A DNA stretch of 64,000 bases from an uncultured Thermoanaerobaculia bacterium (GTDB lineage: Bacteria; Acidobacteriota; Thermoanaerobaculia; Multivoradales; Multivoraceae): assembly GCA_951813015.1 (NCBI GenBank), contig CATOTG010000006.1, forward strand, positions 1,083,501 to 1,147,500, given 5' to 3'. The notes beneath the pieces are model-generated. The model ran no database searches and was not told the DNA's origin. It saw only the letters and a list, made by a program, of their open reading frames with translations. The translations under genes were made by a program, and so were the position numbers. Below are positions 1-10,368 of this stretch, piece by piece (positions within the stretch are counted from its first letter, which is position 1; every line of letters starts with the position of its first letter).

Positions 1-9
1 ACTAAGGGC

Positions 10-1488
10 TTGTGCCGCGGAGACCGGGTGCGCCGGCGTCCCCGCCGGCTGTGGCGCGGGTCTTCTGACCCGCATCGAGGAAGACGTGCCGCGAAGTGGC
101 GACTTGCCGCGGCGCCTGGCCTTCCGTGGTCGCGGTCGGTTCTCGCAGTGGTCGTCATCGTCCTCGGAGCCTTGGCACTGACTTCATCGCCGACCACCGC
201 CCAGTTGCGGGCCGGCGCCGCCGCGGTCGAGATCACGCCGCCGGCCGGCGCCCTGCTCTACGGCTACGGCGCCCGCGGCACGAACCGGTCGGAGGGAGTT
301 CACGATCCGCTCCATGCGCGGGCGCTCGTCCTCGAAGCGGGCGGTGAGACGGCCGCGCTGGTGACGCTCGATCTCGGTTCGATCCGCAAGGAGAACACCC
401 TGCCCGTGCGGCAGGCGGTCCGCGACGCCGCCGGCTTCGACCACGTGCTGCTGAACGCCTCCCACGCCCACTCCGCGCCACTGTTCGAGTCGGACTTCCC
501 GAGCGCGGAGAGTCCGTGGATCGGGGAACTGGAGCGGAAGATCGCCGGCGTCGTCCTCAAGGCCCATGCCGCTCTCCGACCTGCCCGCGTCGCGGTGGGC
601 TGGGGCCGGGCGAGCGAGGGGCACAACCGGCGCCGGGTGCTCCCGGACGGCAGCGTCGAGATGTTCTGGCGCAACCGCGAGCGGCTGCCGACCGCGCCGC
701 TCGACGAGGCTGTCGGCGTGCTGGCGGTCGACGGCGCGGACGGCGAAGCGATCGCCACGGTCGTCAACTTCGCCGTTCACCCGGTCATCCTGGGGCCCGA
801 GAACATGCTCGTCTCGGCCGACTATCCGGGCGCGATGGCCGCTCTGGTCGCGGAGAGGGGAGGCGGCGTGCCGATGTTCCTGCAGGGCGCCGCCGGCGAC
901 ATCAACCCGTTCTGGGACAAGACGCCGCCCGCGGAAGGCGCTTTCGAGCAGGTACGGATGGCGGGAGAGCGGCTGGGGCAGGAGGTCCTCCGCGTTCGCG
1001 CCGATCTGGCCGCGGCGGAGGCCTTCCACGATCCGGCCAGCCTGTCCGTGAAGCGCCACCTGGTGACGCTCGACCCGCGCTGGGACCTCGACTCTCCGGT
1101 GGTCGAGCAGGGCTTCCGGCGCCACGGGCTCGAGGCGTCCCTTCAGAGGTACAGAGCGCGCTTCCCGCGCGAACGGGAGGCCGAGGTGAACACTCTGGTT
1201 CTTGGCGACCGCGGCGAAGGCCAGTTCGCCCTCGCCACGTTCCCCGGCGAGTTCTTCGTCGAGCACCAGCTCCGCCTGCGGGCCGCGACTCCGGTATCCC
1301 ACGTCTTCTTTGCCGGCTACACCAACGGCGAACTCGCCTACTTCCCGACCATCGCCGCGGCGGCGCAGGGCGGCTACGGCGGCAGGGAAGCTACGATTGT
1401 CGAGGTCGGCGCCGGCGAGAAGCTGGTCGATCTGGCCGCGGTTTCGATTCTCGAGCAGGCCGGTTGGCTGCGCGACGCGCCGCCCTGA
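10..1488 (+). CDS. Neutral/alkaline ceramidase-like exported hydrolase
   Basis: Predicted exported amidohydrolase of the neutral/alkaline non-lysosomal ceramidase N-terminal family, whose known members cleave the N-acyl bond of ceramides using a metal centre. The metal-binding motif NASHAHSAP begins at about residue 149, a second conserved His lies in VNFAVHP, and a GAAGDIN segment follows. A basic N-terminus precedes a hydrophobic stretch (residues about 44-57) ending near a TTAQ cleavage-like site, so export is likely. At 492 residues it lacks the C-terminal Ig-like domain of long ceramidases. The TTG start is uncertain and the gene could begin before the window. It lies 44 nt before the S9 peptidase gene on the same strand, so co-transcription is likely. 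Substrate is not proven: related fold members act on other amides. Confidence 0.75.
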   Translation: MCRGDRVRRRPRRLWRGSSDPHRGRRAAKWRLAAAPGLPWSRSVLAVVVIVLGALALTSSPTTAQLRAGAAAVEITPPAGALLYGYGARGTNRSEGVHDPLHARALVLEAGGETAALVTLDLGSIRKENTLPVRQAVRDAAGFDHVLLNASHAHSAPLFESDFPSAESPWIGELERKIAGVVLKAHAALRPARVAVGWGRASEGHNRRRVLPDGSVEMFWRNRERLPTAPLDEAVGVLAVDGADGEAIATVVNFAVHPVILGPENMLVSADYPGAMAALVAERGGGVPMFLQGAAGDINPFWDKTPPAEGAFEQVRMAGERLGQEVLRVRADLAAAEAFHDPASLSVKRHLVTLDPRWDLDSPVVEQGFRRHGLEASLQRYRARFPREREAEVNTLVLGDRGEGQFALATFPGEFFVEHQLRLRAATPVSHVFFAGYTNGELAYFPTIAAAAQGGYGGREATIVEVGAGEKLVDLAAVSILEQAGWLRDAPP

Positions 1489-1532
1489 GCCGCCGGCTCT
1501 TCCAACACATCCGCCCCCCGAGGAGACTCGAT

Positions 1533-3500
<1,968 letters not shown>

Positions 3501-3540
3501 GGGGAGCGGCGGTGTGCGGGCTTCCCCGTTCCTCCTCCGT

Positions 3541-3578
3541 TCGACAGTGGCGCATGGATGCGCATACAGTATGCGCAT
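3541..3578 (+). promoter_or_regulatory. ccdAB promoter with palindromic operator over the -10
   Basis: A -35-like TCGACA (3541-3546), an 18-nt spacer and a -10-like TACAGT (3565-3570) form a good sigma70-type promoter. A perfect inverted repeat, ATGCGCATAC / GTATGCGCAT with one central base, covers 3558-3578 and so overlaps the -10 and the ATG codons. Toxin-antitoxin operons are typically autorepressed through such sites; assigning this as the CcdA/CcdB operator is inference. The predicted transcription start is about 3577. Confidence 0.6.
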
Positions 3579-3840
3579 GACGTTGGCCGGCAAGAGCTTC
3601 GGGCTATATGACGAGTCGGCTCGGAAGCGGCCGGCGAACCTCTCCATCAATAGCGATCTACTGGCAAAGGCTCGGGCCTTGGGTGTCAACCTGTCCGGAG
3701 CACTTGAGGAAGCGCTGGTCGACCGGCTGGCTCGGCAACGGAGACGGGACTGGATCGAATCCAATCGGACAGCGATCCGGTCCTACAACCAACGGGTCGA
3801 GGCCGAGGGAGTGTTCGGGGATCGGATGCGGCGCTTCTGA
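3577..3840 (+). CDS. ccdA: CcdA-family antitoxin
   Basis: Antitoxin of a type II toxin-antitoxin pair. In this family the N-terminal ribbon-helix-helix domain binds DNA for autoregulation and the disordered C-terminus wraps and neutralises CcdB. The protein is about 87 residues, with an N-terminal section NLSINSDLLAKARALGVNLS and a C-terminal W-I-E-S-N ... Y-N-Q-R-V-E-x-x-G-V-F-x-D element typical of the CcdA toxin-binding tail. The start is the second of two in-frame ATGs (3571 and 3577), because the predicted transcription start falls at about 3577. There is no Shine-Dalgarno sequence, so a leaderless mRNA is likely. The stop codon overlaps the ccdB start by one base (TGATG), giving translational coupling. 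Confidence 0.8.
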   Translation: MTLAGKSFGLYDESARKRPANLSINSDLLAKARALGVNLSGALEEALVDRLARQRRRDWIESNRTAIRSYNQRVEAEGVFGDRMRRF

Positions 3841-4154
3841 TGGCCCAGTTCGATCTCTACACGAATCCGAGCAAGGAAACGAGCGGTGCCGTTCCCTTTC
3901 TGCTCGACCTCCAGTCCGACCTGCTCGATCCCTTGGCAACGAGAGTTGTCGCGCCGCTCTTCCGGGCGGAGTCAGCGGGGCCTCCCGCGAGGACGCTGAT
4001 GCCTCGCTTCGAGATCGACGGGCGGCAAGTCGTCATGTCCACCCCGGAGCTGGCGGGAGTGTCGCGCGGCCAACTCGGTTCGCGAGTCGGGTCTTTAGCC
4101 CACCGTCGCGACGACATCATCGCGGCCCTGGACATGCTCTTCACGGGCATCTAG
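3840..4154 (+). CDS. ccdB: CcdB-family toxin
   Basis: Toxin partner of CcdA; classical CcdB poisons DNA gyrase subunit A. The 104-residue length and features match the family: an N-terminal F-D-L-Y-T-N strand, the L-L-D-L-Q-S-D-L-L-D segment, V-A-P-L in mid-protein, and a C-terminal D-D-I-I-A-A-L-D-M-L-F-T-G-I. In E. coli CcdB the last three residues Trp-Gly-Ile are needed for gyrase poisoning. Here the Trp position is Thr while Gly-Ile is kept, so target or strength may differ. Translation is coupled to ccdA by a one-base overlap. A chromosomal, isolated pair; no plasmid genes are adjacent. Confidence 0.8.
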   Translation: MAQFDLYTNPSKETSGAVPFLLDLQSDLLDPLATRVVAPLFRAESAGPPARTLMPRFEIDGRQVVMSTPELAGVSRGQLGSRVGSLAHRRDDIIAALDMLFTGI

Positions 4155-4159
4155 AAGGG

Positions 4160-4181
4160 AGCGCAGCGGTAGCGCTGCGCT
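4160..4181 (+). terminator. Hairpin after ccdB, possible terminator
   Basis: Perfect 9-bp stem AGCGCAGCG / CGCTGCGCT with a 4-nt loop begins 5 nt after the ccdB stop. No T-run follows, so it is not a canonical intrinsic terminator; it could be a factor-assisted terminator or a 3'-end stabiliser. The same 8-nt stem core recurs in the rpsL leader (27437-27457). Confidence 0.4.
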
Positions 4182-4283
4182 GACGGGCACGAAACGGGCC
4201 GCGCGCTGGATATGCCCGCGTCGCCATCCGGCTGCCGCTGCAGACTGGCTGGCGCCTGACGAATCTCGCTCTTCATCGCGGGA

Positions 4284-4362
4284 TCTTCACGGTTTGGTGA
4301 CCCTTCTTTTCACCGTCTCTTGACGGCTTTCGCGGCGTCTCTTCACAACGGAGCCGAAGAAT
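4284..4362 (+). promoter_or_regulatory. Predicted Pho box and promoter for the beta-helix/TonB operon
   Basis: Heptamers resembling TCTTCAC lie on one helical face: TTTTCAC at 4307, TCTTGAC at 4318, a degenerate unit at 4329 and TCTTCAC at 4340, all 11 bp apart, with another TCTTCAC at 4284 (23 bp upstream). Known Pho boxes are tandem 7-mers (consensus CTGTCAT/C) at 11-bp phase, replacing the -35 and ending 10 bp before the -10. Here a -10-like AAGAAT (4357-4362) starts exactly 10 bp after the last repeat. Matching sites occur at the porin and phoU. Confidence 0.6.
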
Positions 4363-4389
4363 CCTCCTCCAGAACCACTGGAGGAGGAT
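4361..4389 (+). promoter_or_regulatory. Inverted repeat masking the Shine-Dalgarno of the beta-helix gene
   Basis: Perfect 11-bp inverted repeat: ATCCTCCTCCA (4361-4371), loop GAACCAC, TGGAGGAGGAT (4379-4389). The 3' arm contains the ribosome binding site GGAGGAGG, 4-6 nt before the TTG start at 4393. If transcribed whole, the stem would hide the ribosome binding site. If transcription starts at about 4369, as the -10 predicts, the 5' arm is mostly not transcribed and the repeat would act as DNA or be accidental. Confidence 0.55.
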
Positions 4390-4392
4390 CAC

Positions 4393-6111
4393 TTGATTCT
4401 GCATCGGCTTGTCTCGTCTGCCTGCCGGAACGCCCCGTTCCGGGCGGGTTTCCTGTTGACGGCGGCTTCGGCTCTGCCGGTCGCGGCCTTCTTTCCGCCG
4501 GTTGAACCGGGCATCCCGAATCGCCCGGCCATCCTGCTGGAAACCAACTTCTACGTCTTCACCTCCGCGCTCGAGCTGACCGAGCCGGACCTCGACCTGA
4601 CCCTGGACGCCAGGGGGTATACGACCCCGGCGACGGTCTACCTGTACTGGGAGGAGCGGGCGACCCAGGCCAGGACCTGGTACAACCAGGGAACGAACTC
4701 GTTCGGCGCCGAGGAGACCGACGTGTTCGGTTCCGCCGGCGCGGTGCAGGCGATCGATCTCACCGGACTGGGGCGCCGGTTGGGAGCGTCGTCGAACACC
4801 TTCCGGCTGTTCGGCAGCGGCGGCGCACTCGGTGAACTGCCGGCGTCCGTGCCGCGGGCAACCGGTCTCTACCAGTTCGTGCTGGAGATCCGGGACGCGG
4901 CGGGAGACAAGGTCATCGCGCGGGGCAACGCGATGTACAGCCACGTGGACGCCGTGATCCACAAGGTTGGCAACATCGCGTCGAGCGAGACCTGGACTGC
5001 GAACAATGCGTACTACCTGAACGGCCCGACCTTCATCGACGGCGGGGCGACTCTGACGATCGAGCCCGGCACGTTCGTTTTCGGGGGCAACGTCAACCAG
5101 GGCGTGCTGGTGGTCAAGCCCGGCTCGAAGATCATGGCCGCCGGCACGGCCCGGATGCCGATCGTCATGACGTCGGAGTTCGATGTCGGCGAGCGGGCGC
5201 CGGGCGACTGGGGCGGCCTCGTGATCAGTGGCAACGCTCCCTGCAACGTCTGTCCCCGCGAGGGCGAGGGCGACTCGGGTCTGTTTGGCGGCAGCAACGC
5301 GGCGGACTCGAGCGGCCGGCTCTCGTACGTGCGGGTCGAGTTCGCCGGCATCCGGTTCACCGATGAGAACGAGCTGAACGGCATCGCTCTGCAGGGCGTC
5401 GGCAGCGGTACGCAGATCGACCACGTCCAGGTCCACCACAACGCGGACGACGGCATCGAGTTCTTCGGCGGCACGGTGGACGCGAAGTACGTGCTGATCA
5501 CCGACTCCCAGGACGACAGCATCGACTGGACGTTCGGCTGGCGGGGCCGGATGCAGCACGCGGTCGTTCTGCAGCGTTTCGACGACCACGACAAGGGGAT
5601 CGAGGCGGACAACGAGAAGTCGAACAACAACCTCGAGCCGCGCTCCCATCCGACGATCTACAACCTGACCATCTCGATGTGGCGCGACTCGGGCGATCCG
5701 GGGATTCTGCTGCGTCGCGGCACGGCGATCACGTTGCGCAACGCGATCGTCATGAACGCCAAGGACTACGCGGTGGACATCGACGGCGCGGTGACCGCGA
5801 GCCTGGTGGGGAACCTGCTGACGATCGACGACAGCATCTTCTTCAACAACCGGGACGGCTTCGCCAACGTCGATCTTGAGGCGACGAACATCCTGGCCTC
5901 CGATCCACTGCTTCCCAACTCGCGGAGCCGCGTGCAGCCGGACCTGGCGCCCCTGCCGGGTTCGCCGGCCCGCTCGGGCGGCGCGCCGATACCCGCGGCC
6001 GCCGCCGCCTCCTCGGGAGACGGCTTTTTCGATGCCGTGACCCACATCGGCGGCGTCTCGCCGGAAGACCCGTGGGTCGACGACGGCTGGACCACCTTCT
6101 CGGACAACTAA
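4393..6111 (+). CDS. Secreted right-handed parallel beta-helix protein of unknown function
   Basis: Exported protein of 572 residues. A signal-peptide-like segment spans about residues 16-34 (F-R-A-G-F-L-L-T-A-A-S-A-L-P-V-A). The middle of the protein (about 190-470) is built of short repeats rich in G, N, D and V (such as V-H-H-N-A-D-D-G-I-E-F-F-G-G), the signature of a parallel beta-helix. One Cys pair, CNVC, lies in the helix. No catalytic motif of a known polysaccharide lyase was recognised. Start is TTG preceded by the strong ribosome binding site GGAGGAGG, itself inside an inverted repeat. The TonB receptor follows after a short gap, so the two probably form an operon. The upstream Pho-box-like repeats suggest a role in scavenging a phosphorylated substrate; this is inference. 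Confidence 0.7.
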   Translation: MILHRLVSSACRNAPFRAGFLLTAASALPVAAFFPPVEPGIPNRPAILLETNFYVFTSALELTEPDLDLTLDARGYTTPATVYLYWEERATQARTWYNQGTNSFGAEETDVFGSAGAVQAIDLTGLGRRLGASSNTFRLFGSGGALGELPASVPRATGLYQFVLEIRDAAGDKVIARGNAMYSHVDAVIHKVGNIASSETWTANNAYYLNGPTFIDGGATLTIEPGTFVFGGNVNQGVLVVKPGSKIMAAGTARMPIVMTSEFDVGERAPGDWGGLVISGNAPCNVCPREGEGDSGLFGGSNAADSSGRLSYVRVEFAGIRFTDENELNGIALQGVGSGTQIDHVQVHHNADDGIEFFGGTVDAKYVLITDSQDDSIDWTFGWRGRMQHAVVLQRFDDHDKGIEADNEKSNNNLEPRSHPTIYNLTISMWRDSGDPGILLRRGTAITLRNAIVMNAKDYAVDIDGAVTASLVGNLLTIDDSIFFNNRDGFANVDLEATNILASDPLLPNSRSRVQPDLAPLPGSPARSGGAPIPAAAAASSGDGFFDAVTHIGGVSPEDPWVDDGWTTFSDN

Positions 6112-6152
6112 GGGCAATGAACTTCACAGAGCACACAGGAGCAGGTTTCACC

Positions 6153-8957
6153 ATGCACAACACAGGCGCCCGCGGGGACGCGGGATCCACCACGCGACGG
6201 CTCATCGACGTAGCGGTCGCGATACTCGCGGTCTGTTTCCTTGCCGCCGGCGCGGCGGTCGCCGAGGACGGCGCCGCCACCGGCATGATCCTCGATGGCC
6301 GCAGCGGCGCGCCGGTGCGCGGCGCCACGGTTGCGGTCGAGGGCGGCCTGGCGTCCGCAACGACGTCGGTCGACGGCGCGTTCCAACTGGCGTTGCCGGC
6401 CGGCACGCATTCCGTCGTCGTGTCGGCGGAGGGCTACGAATCCCGGCGCATTCTCGATGTCGTGGTCGAGGCGGACGGTGTGGCGCGGTTCAGCGCGGTG
6501 CTCATGCCGGCCGGCCAGGGCGCCGGCCAGGAAGTCGCGCTGGCGGACACGATCACGGTCGAGGCGGCGGCGGTCGATGCTTCGGCCTCGGCTCTTCTGG
6601 CCGAACGCAAGGCGTCGGCCGAGATCATCGACAACATCGGCTCGGAGGAGATCTCGAAGAACAGTGGTTCCGACGCCGCCGACGCCCTGCGCCGGGTGAC
6701 CGGCATCTCGCTTCAGGACAGCAAGTTCGCCTATGTCCGCGGTCTCGGCGACCGCTACGGCAACACGACCCTGGACGGCTCGCGCATCCCCTCGACGGAG
6801 TTCGAGCGCAAGGTCGTGCCGCTCGACCTGTTCGACGCCGACCTGCTGGACAACATCACGGTCAGGAAGTCGTACTCGCCGGAACAGCCGGGCGACTTCG
6901 CCGCCGGGGCGATTGAACTCGTGACCCGGAGCTTCCCGGCGCGCCAGGTGCTCTCCGTCGGCCTCTCGAGCGGTCACAACTCCCAGACCACGGGCGACCC
7001 GCTTCTCCAGGACCCGATGGGCCTCGGTTCCTCCGGCGCCGGTGGCCAGCCGCTGCCGGCCGACTTCCCGGATCGGGCGGTCGTGCGCCAGAGCCGTTTC
7101 CTGGGCATCGGCTTCGGCAGCGCCGATCTCGAACAGTTGGGCGAACGGATCGCCGGCCGCTGGACTCCGACCGACAGCGACGACGCCCCGCTCGGCCGCG
7201 GCGGGAAGATCGCCTACGGCAACACCTTCGGCGGCTTCGGGGTCATGGTGGCCGGAAACTGGGACAACAGTTTCGAGTCCCGCGCCGAGCAGCGAACGTT
7301 CTACTCGGTCGGCCAGGGCGGCGCGATCGTGCCGCTGCACGCTTACGACTTCGACTACGGCGTGGAGCAGGTGAAGAGTTCCTGGATGGGCAACTTCTCG
7401 CTCCGGGCGGGCGATGGCGGCCACATCGAGATCCGGTCGCTGCAGACGAACCTCAGCATGTCCGAGGCGCGCTTCCAGAAGGGGTTCTTCTCGGACATCA
7501 ACAACGACATCGAGGATCACCGGCTCCAGCATGAGGACCAGAAGGTGTTCAACCTGCAGATCGGCGGCGACCACTACGTCTCGGGCGTCGGCTCGAACGG
7601 CAGCACCTTGACCTGGCGCGGCTCGTCCTCGACGGCCCGAACGCACGAGGATCTGCGCCAGACGATCTACGAACTGTTCGAGGACGGTTTCCGCCTGACG
7701 AACAACGGGCAGAGCGGCTTCATGTACTTCAACGACCTCGAGGACGAGATCGACGACTACCGCGCCAATTGGGAGACGTTCTTCGCCCGCGGCGACCGCT
7801 TCGGCAGTTTCAAGGTCGGCGTGCGCCGCTGGACCAACGACCGGGCCTTCGGCGGCCGGCGTCTCCGCATGTTCCCCAGGAACACGGAGGGCATCGATCT
7901 CACCGGCACGCCGGAGCAGATCTACTCGCCAGCGAACATCGACTTCTTCGGCTTCCAGTTGACCGAAGTGACGAACGCGACGGACAGCTACGGCGCCGAC
8001 TGGGGCGTCGACGCGGCGTACGCGCAGGTCGACTACGGCTGGCGGGACTGGAGGATCGTCGGCGGTCTGCGGCTGGAGGAGTCGGACCAGAACGTCCGCA
8101 CGATCGACCGGACCGCCCTCGGCGGCGCCGAGACGGTGACGAACAAGTCCCATGACGACATCGCCGGTTCACTGAGCGTCATCCGAAGCCTCGGCGCCAC
8201 GCAGAACCTGCGCTTCAGCGTCTCGCGGACAGTCAACCGACCGGAGTTCCGCGAGATCGCGCCGTTCCGCTTCAAGCACATCGTCGGCGGTTTCGTCGTC
8301 GTGGGCAACCCCGATGTCGAGCGCGCCCTGATCGACAGCTTCGACGCCCGCTGGGAGTGGTTCCCGTCGGCGGGCGACGTGGTCGCGACGAGCGTCTTCT
8401 ACAAGAACTTCACGGACCCGATCGAGAGCGTCGTCATCTCGGCCGTCGAGCCGACGGAGACCTTTCGCAACGCGGAGGGCGCCCGCAACCTGGGCCTGGA
8501 GCTCGAGTTCCGCCGCAACCTCGGCTTCGTCGGTTCTGCCGCCGAGAACTGGACGGCCATCTTCAACTACACGTTCATCGACTCCGAGATCCAAATCGAC
8601 GCGGGCGCCACGGTGCTGACGAATCCCGTCCGGCCGTTGACCGGTCAGCCCGAGAACCTGGTCAATCTCGGGCTCGAGTGGGCGCCGGACAGCTACGACA
8701 CGACGCTGCGCGTCCTCTACAGCATGGTGGACGACAAGATCCATCTGGGCGGCGTGTTCGGGCTGCCCGACGTGATCGAGGAGGCGCGGAGCAGCGTGGA
8801 TCTCGTGTGGCGCCAGGGCATCGTCGGCGGCCTGGACCTCAAGCTGGCCGTCGTCAACGTCCTGGACGAAGAGCGCAACTGGCGCCAGGGCAAGGAGACG
8901 TTCCGCCTCTACGATCCGGGCATAGGCATCAGCGTCGGATTGGGGTACTCGTTCTAG
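6153..8957 (+). CDS. TonB-dependent outer-membrane receptor with carboxypeptidase-regulatory-like domain
   Basis: Energy-coupled outer-membrane transporter, 934 residues. Order: signal peptide (about 17-37, ending AAVAED), a carboxypeptidase-regulatory-like beta-sandwich (about 42-120, G-M-I-L-D-G-R-S-G-A-P-V-R-G-A-T), a plug domain (about 140-260 with V-R-G-L-G-D-R-Y-G-N-T-T-L-D-G and P-L-D-L-F), then a beta-barrel ending in the terminal aromatic G-Y-S-F expected for BAM insertion. The start is ATG with AGGAGCAGG upstream; another in-frame ATG 36 nt earlier is possible but has a poorly spaced ribosome binding site. It is the second gene after the Pho-box-like promoter, so its cargo may be phosphate-related. 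The ligand cannot be read from sequence. Confidence 0.85.
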   Translation: MHNTGARGDAGSTTRRLIDVAVAILAVCFLAAGAAVAEDGAATGMILDGRSGAPVRGATVAVEGGLASATTSVDGAFQLALPAGTHSVVVSAEGYESRRILDVVVEADGVARFSAVLMPAGQGAGQEVALADTITVEAAAVDASASALLAERKASAEIIDNIGSEEISKNSGSDAADALRRVTGISLQDSKFAYVRGLGDRYGNTTLDGSRIPSTEFERKVVPLDLFDADLLDNITVRKSYSPEQPGDFAAGAIELVTRSFPARQVLSVGLSSGHNSQTTGDPLLQDPMGLGSSGAGGQPLPADFPDRAVVRQSRFLGIGFGSADLEQLGERIAGRWTPTDSDDAPLGRGGKIAYGNTFGGFGVMVAGNWDNSFESRAEQRTFYSVGQGGAIVPLHAYDFDYGVEQVKSSWMGNFSLRAGDGGHIEIRSLQTNLSMSEARFQKGFFSDINNDIEDHRLQHEDQKVFNLQIGGDHYVSGVGSNGSTLTWRGSSSTARTHEDLRQTIYELFEDGFRLTNNGQSGFMYFNDLEDEIDDYRANWETFFARGDRFGSFKVGVRRWTNDRAFGGRRLRMFPRNTEGIDLTGTPEQIYSPANIDFFGFQLTEVTNATDSYGADWGVDAAYAQVDYGWRDWRIVGGLRLEESDQNVRTIDRTALGGAETVTNKSHDDIAGSLSVIRSLGATQNLRFSVSRTVNRPEFREIAPFRFKHIVGGFVVVGNPDVERALIDSFDARWEWFPSAGDVVATSVFYKNFTDPIESVVISAVEPTETFRNAEGARNLGLELEFRRNLGFVGSAAENWTAIFNYTFIDSEIQIDAGATVLTNPVRPLTGQPENLVNLGLEWAPDSYDTTLRVLYSMVDDKIHLGGVFGLPDVIEEARSSVDLVWRQGIVGGLDLKLAVVNVLDEERNWRQGKETFRLYDPGIGISVGLGYSF

Positions 8958-8976
8958 CTGCTGGCGGTGCGGCGCC

Positions 8977-10136
8977 TTAGAAGTCGAAGTGCAGCAACAA
9001 GCCGAAATGCTCGACCGATCCGGCGCCGTCCGGGTCGGTCGAAACGTAGTTCGCCAGCATTCGAAGGTTGCTGCGGAGGTACCAGTTGAGGGCCAGGGAG
9101 AGACTCTGCTGGCTGCCGCCGGGAACGGAACCGCCGCTGAGATCGATGTGGTCCCAGCGCGCGGCGAGTTCCCACGCGCCCCTGCCTTCGGGCACGGGAG
9201 TTGTCGGCCTCAGCCGGGTGAACGAGCGGCCGCTGCGACTGTAGGGCTTCCTCTCGCCGGTGAAAAACCAGCCCGCTTCGACGTACCGGGCGTCGAAACG
9301 GGCGCTCCGGCCCTCCGGGGAACCAGCCGGCAGGAGGTCGACCTGGGCCGACAGGAGCTCGCCCTGCAGCCACAAGGAACTCCGCGCGAACAGGAACTCG
9401 ACGCCCAGCAGGCGCATGCCGTCGGCCGGCAGCCAGCCGGTGTCGACCTGGCGAGGCGCCAGCCGGACGCCGGTGCGGCCGCGCAGACGGACCGCGTCGG
9501 CGGTGGGCTGGCGGTGCGAGACGGCCACGCCGAGGTGGAGCAGCGGATCGCTTCCCTCGTCTGCGTCCCGGGCGAGACCGGTGAGGCGGCCGGTCAGGCT
9601 CCAGTCCGAACCGGGCCGCATGTCGTAACCGTCGCTGTCGCGGAAGGCGCCGACGGCCCAGGCGACGCGGTCGCCGGGAAGCCGGTCGTGAACCATGAAG
9701 CCGAGGTTGCGGCCCGGCGCCAGGGCGGTGACCGCCGCAGGGCGAGCGACGAAGGCGTGGTAGTTCGAGGATTGCTGGATCGAAAGGCTGAAGGGCTCCT
9801 TGAAGTGCCCGGCGCGGAAGGTGGCCGCGCCGTCGTTCGGCGTTGCCTCGACGAAGACATCGGTGGGCACGATGTCGCCGCTCGCGATGTCGTGCTCGAT
9901 CTTGAACGTGAACCGTCGAGAAACTCGCCGTTCAGCACCAGGCGGACGCGTCGCCAGTCGACGCCGTCCTCGAACCCGAACCGTTCTTCCAGAGCCGGGT
10001 CGGGCGACGAGGCGCTGGCCTCGACGTGGACTCGCCCGCCGACGGAGATGTCGAAGGCGCCCTCTTCGGCCTGCATCGTCGTGGCCACGCTGACCAGAAA
10101 CAGCGCGGCAAGAGCCGGGGAACGGGACATTCGCAC
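8977..10136 (-). pseudogene. Phosphate-selective porin O/P-like gene with one frameshift
   Basis: Outer-membrane porin of the OprO/OprP family, which conducts phosphate or polyphosphate during phosphate limitation. The N-terminal frame begins M-R-M-S-R-S-P with a signal peptide cut near T-M-Q-A-E, continues to L-N-G-E-F-L-D-G, then breaks. The sense resumes one frame over as F-T-F-K-I-E-H-D-I and runs to a C-terminal H-F-D-F, the barrel-insertion signal. The break is a one-base loss near 9917; total length (1160 nt) is exactly one base short of a 386-residue gene. Divergent from phoB and preceded by Pho-box-like repeats. Either a genuine pseudogene or a base error in the assembly; neighbours phoB and phoR are also frameshifted. 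Confidence 0.75.
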
Positions 10137-10224
10137 TCCTCGCCGGGTCGGTATGGGTCTTCGGTGGTCTGGCCGGGAGCAGCCGGCCCGGCGGCCGCTC
10201 GCGCCGTTACGTTGTTGGGAAGGC

Positions 10225-10242
10225 GTGAAGGGACGGTGAAGA
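10225..10242 (-). promoter_or_regulatory. Predicted Pho box between porin and phoB
   Basis: On the minus strand TCTTCAC and CCTTCAC are separated by exactly 11 bp (TCTTCAC-N4-CCTTCAC), the spacing of PhoB half-sites. Orientation points toward the porin gene, whose ATG is about 90 nt downstream. phoB diverges on the other side, so the site could serve both. No convincing -10 was found at the expected place. Confidence 0.55.
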
Positions 10243-10368
10243 TCTTGAAGATAGCGGGGTTCGAGAAGCCGATGTCAGGTCGCGTTCGGGGTTCGGCTTT
10301 ATCGCCCGTTCACGAAAGTCCGGCTAGCCTTGGGCCGGGTCCACCGTGTTGAAGGTTCCGGACGTCCA

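Noticed and set aside
6108-8153. 681-codon antisense open frame over the TonB receptor
   Set aside because: No start context or domain; the receptor frame is intact with plug and barrel motifs.
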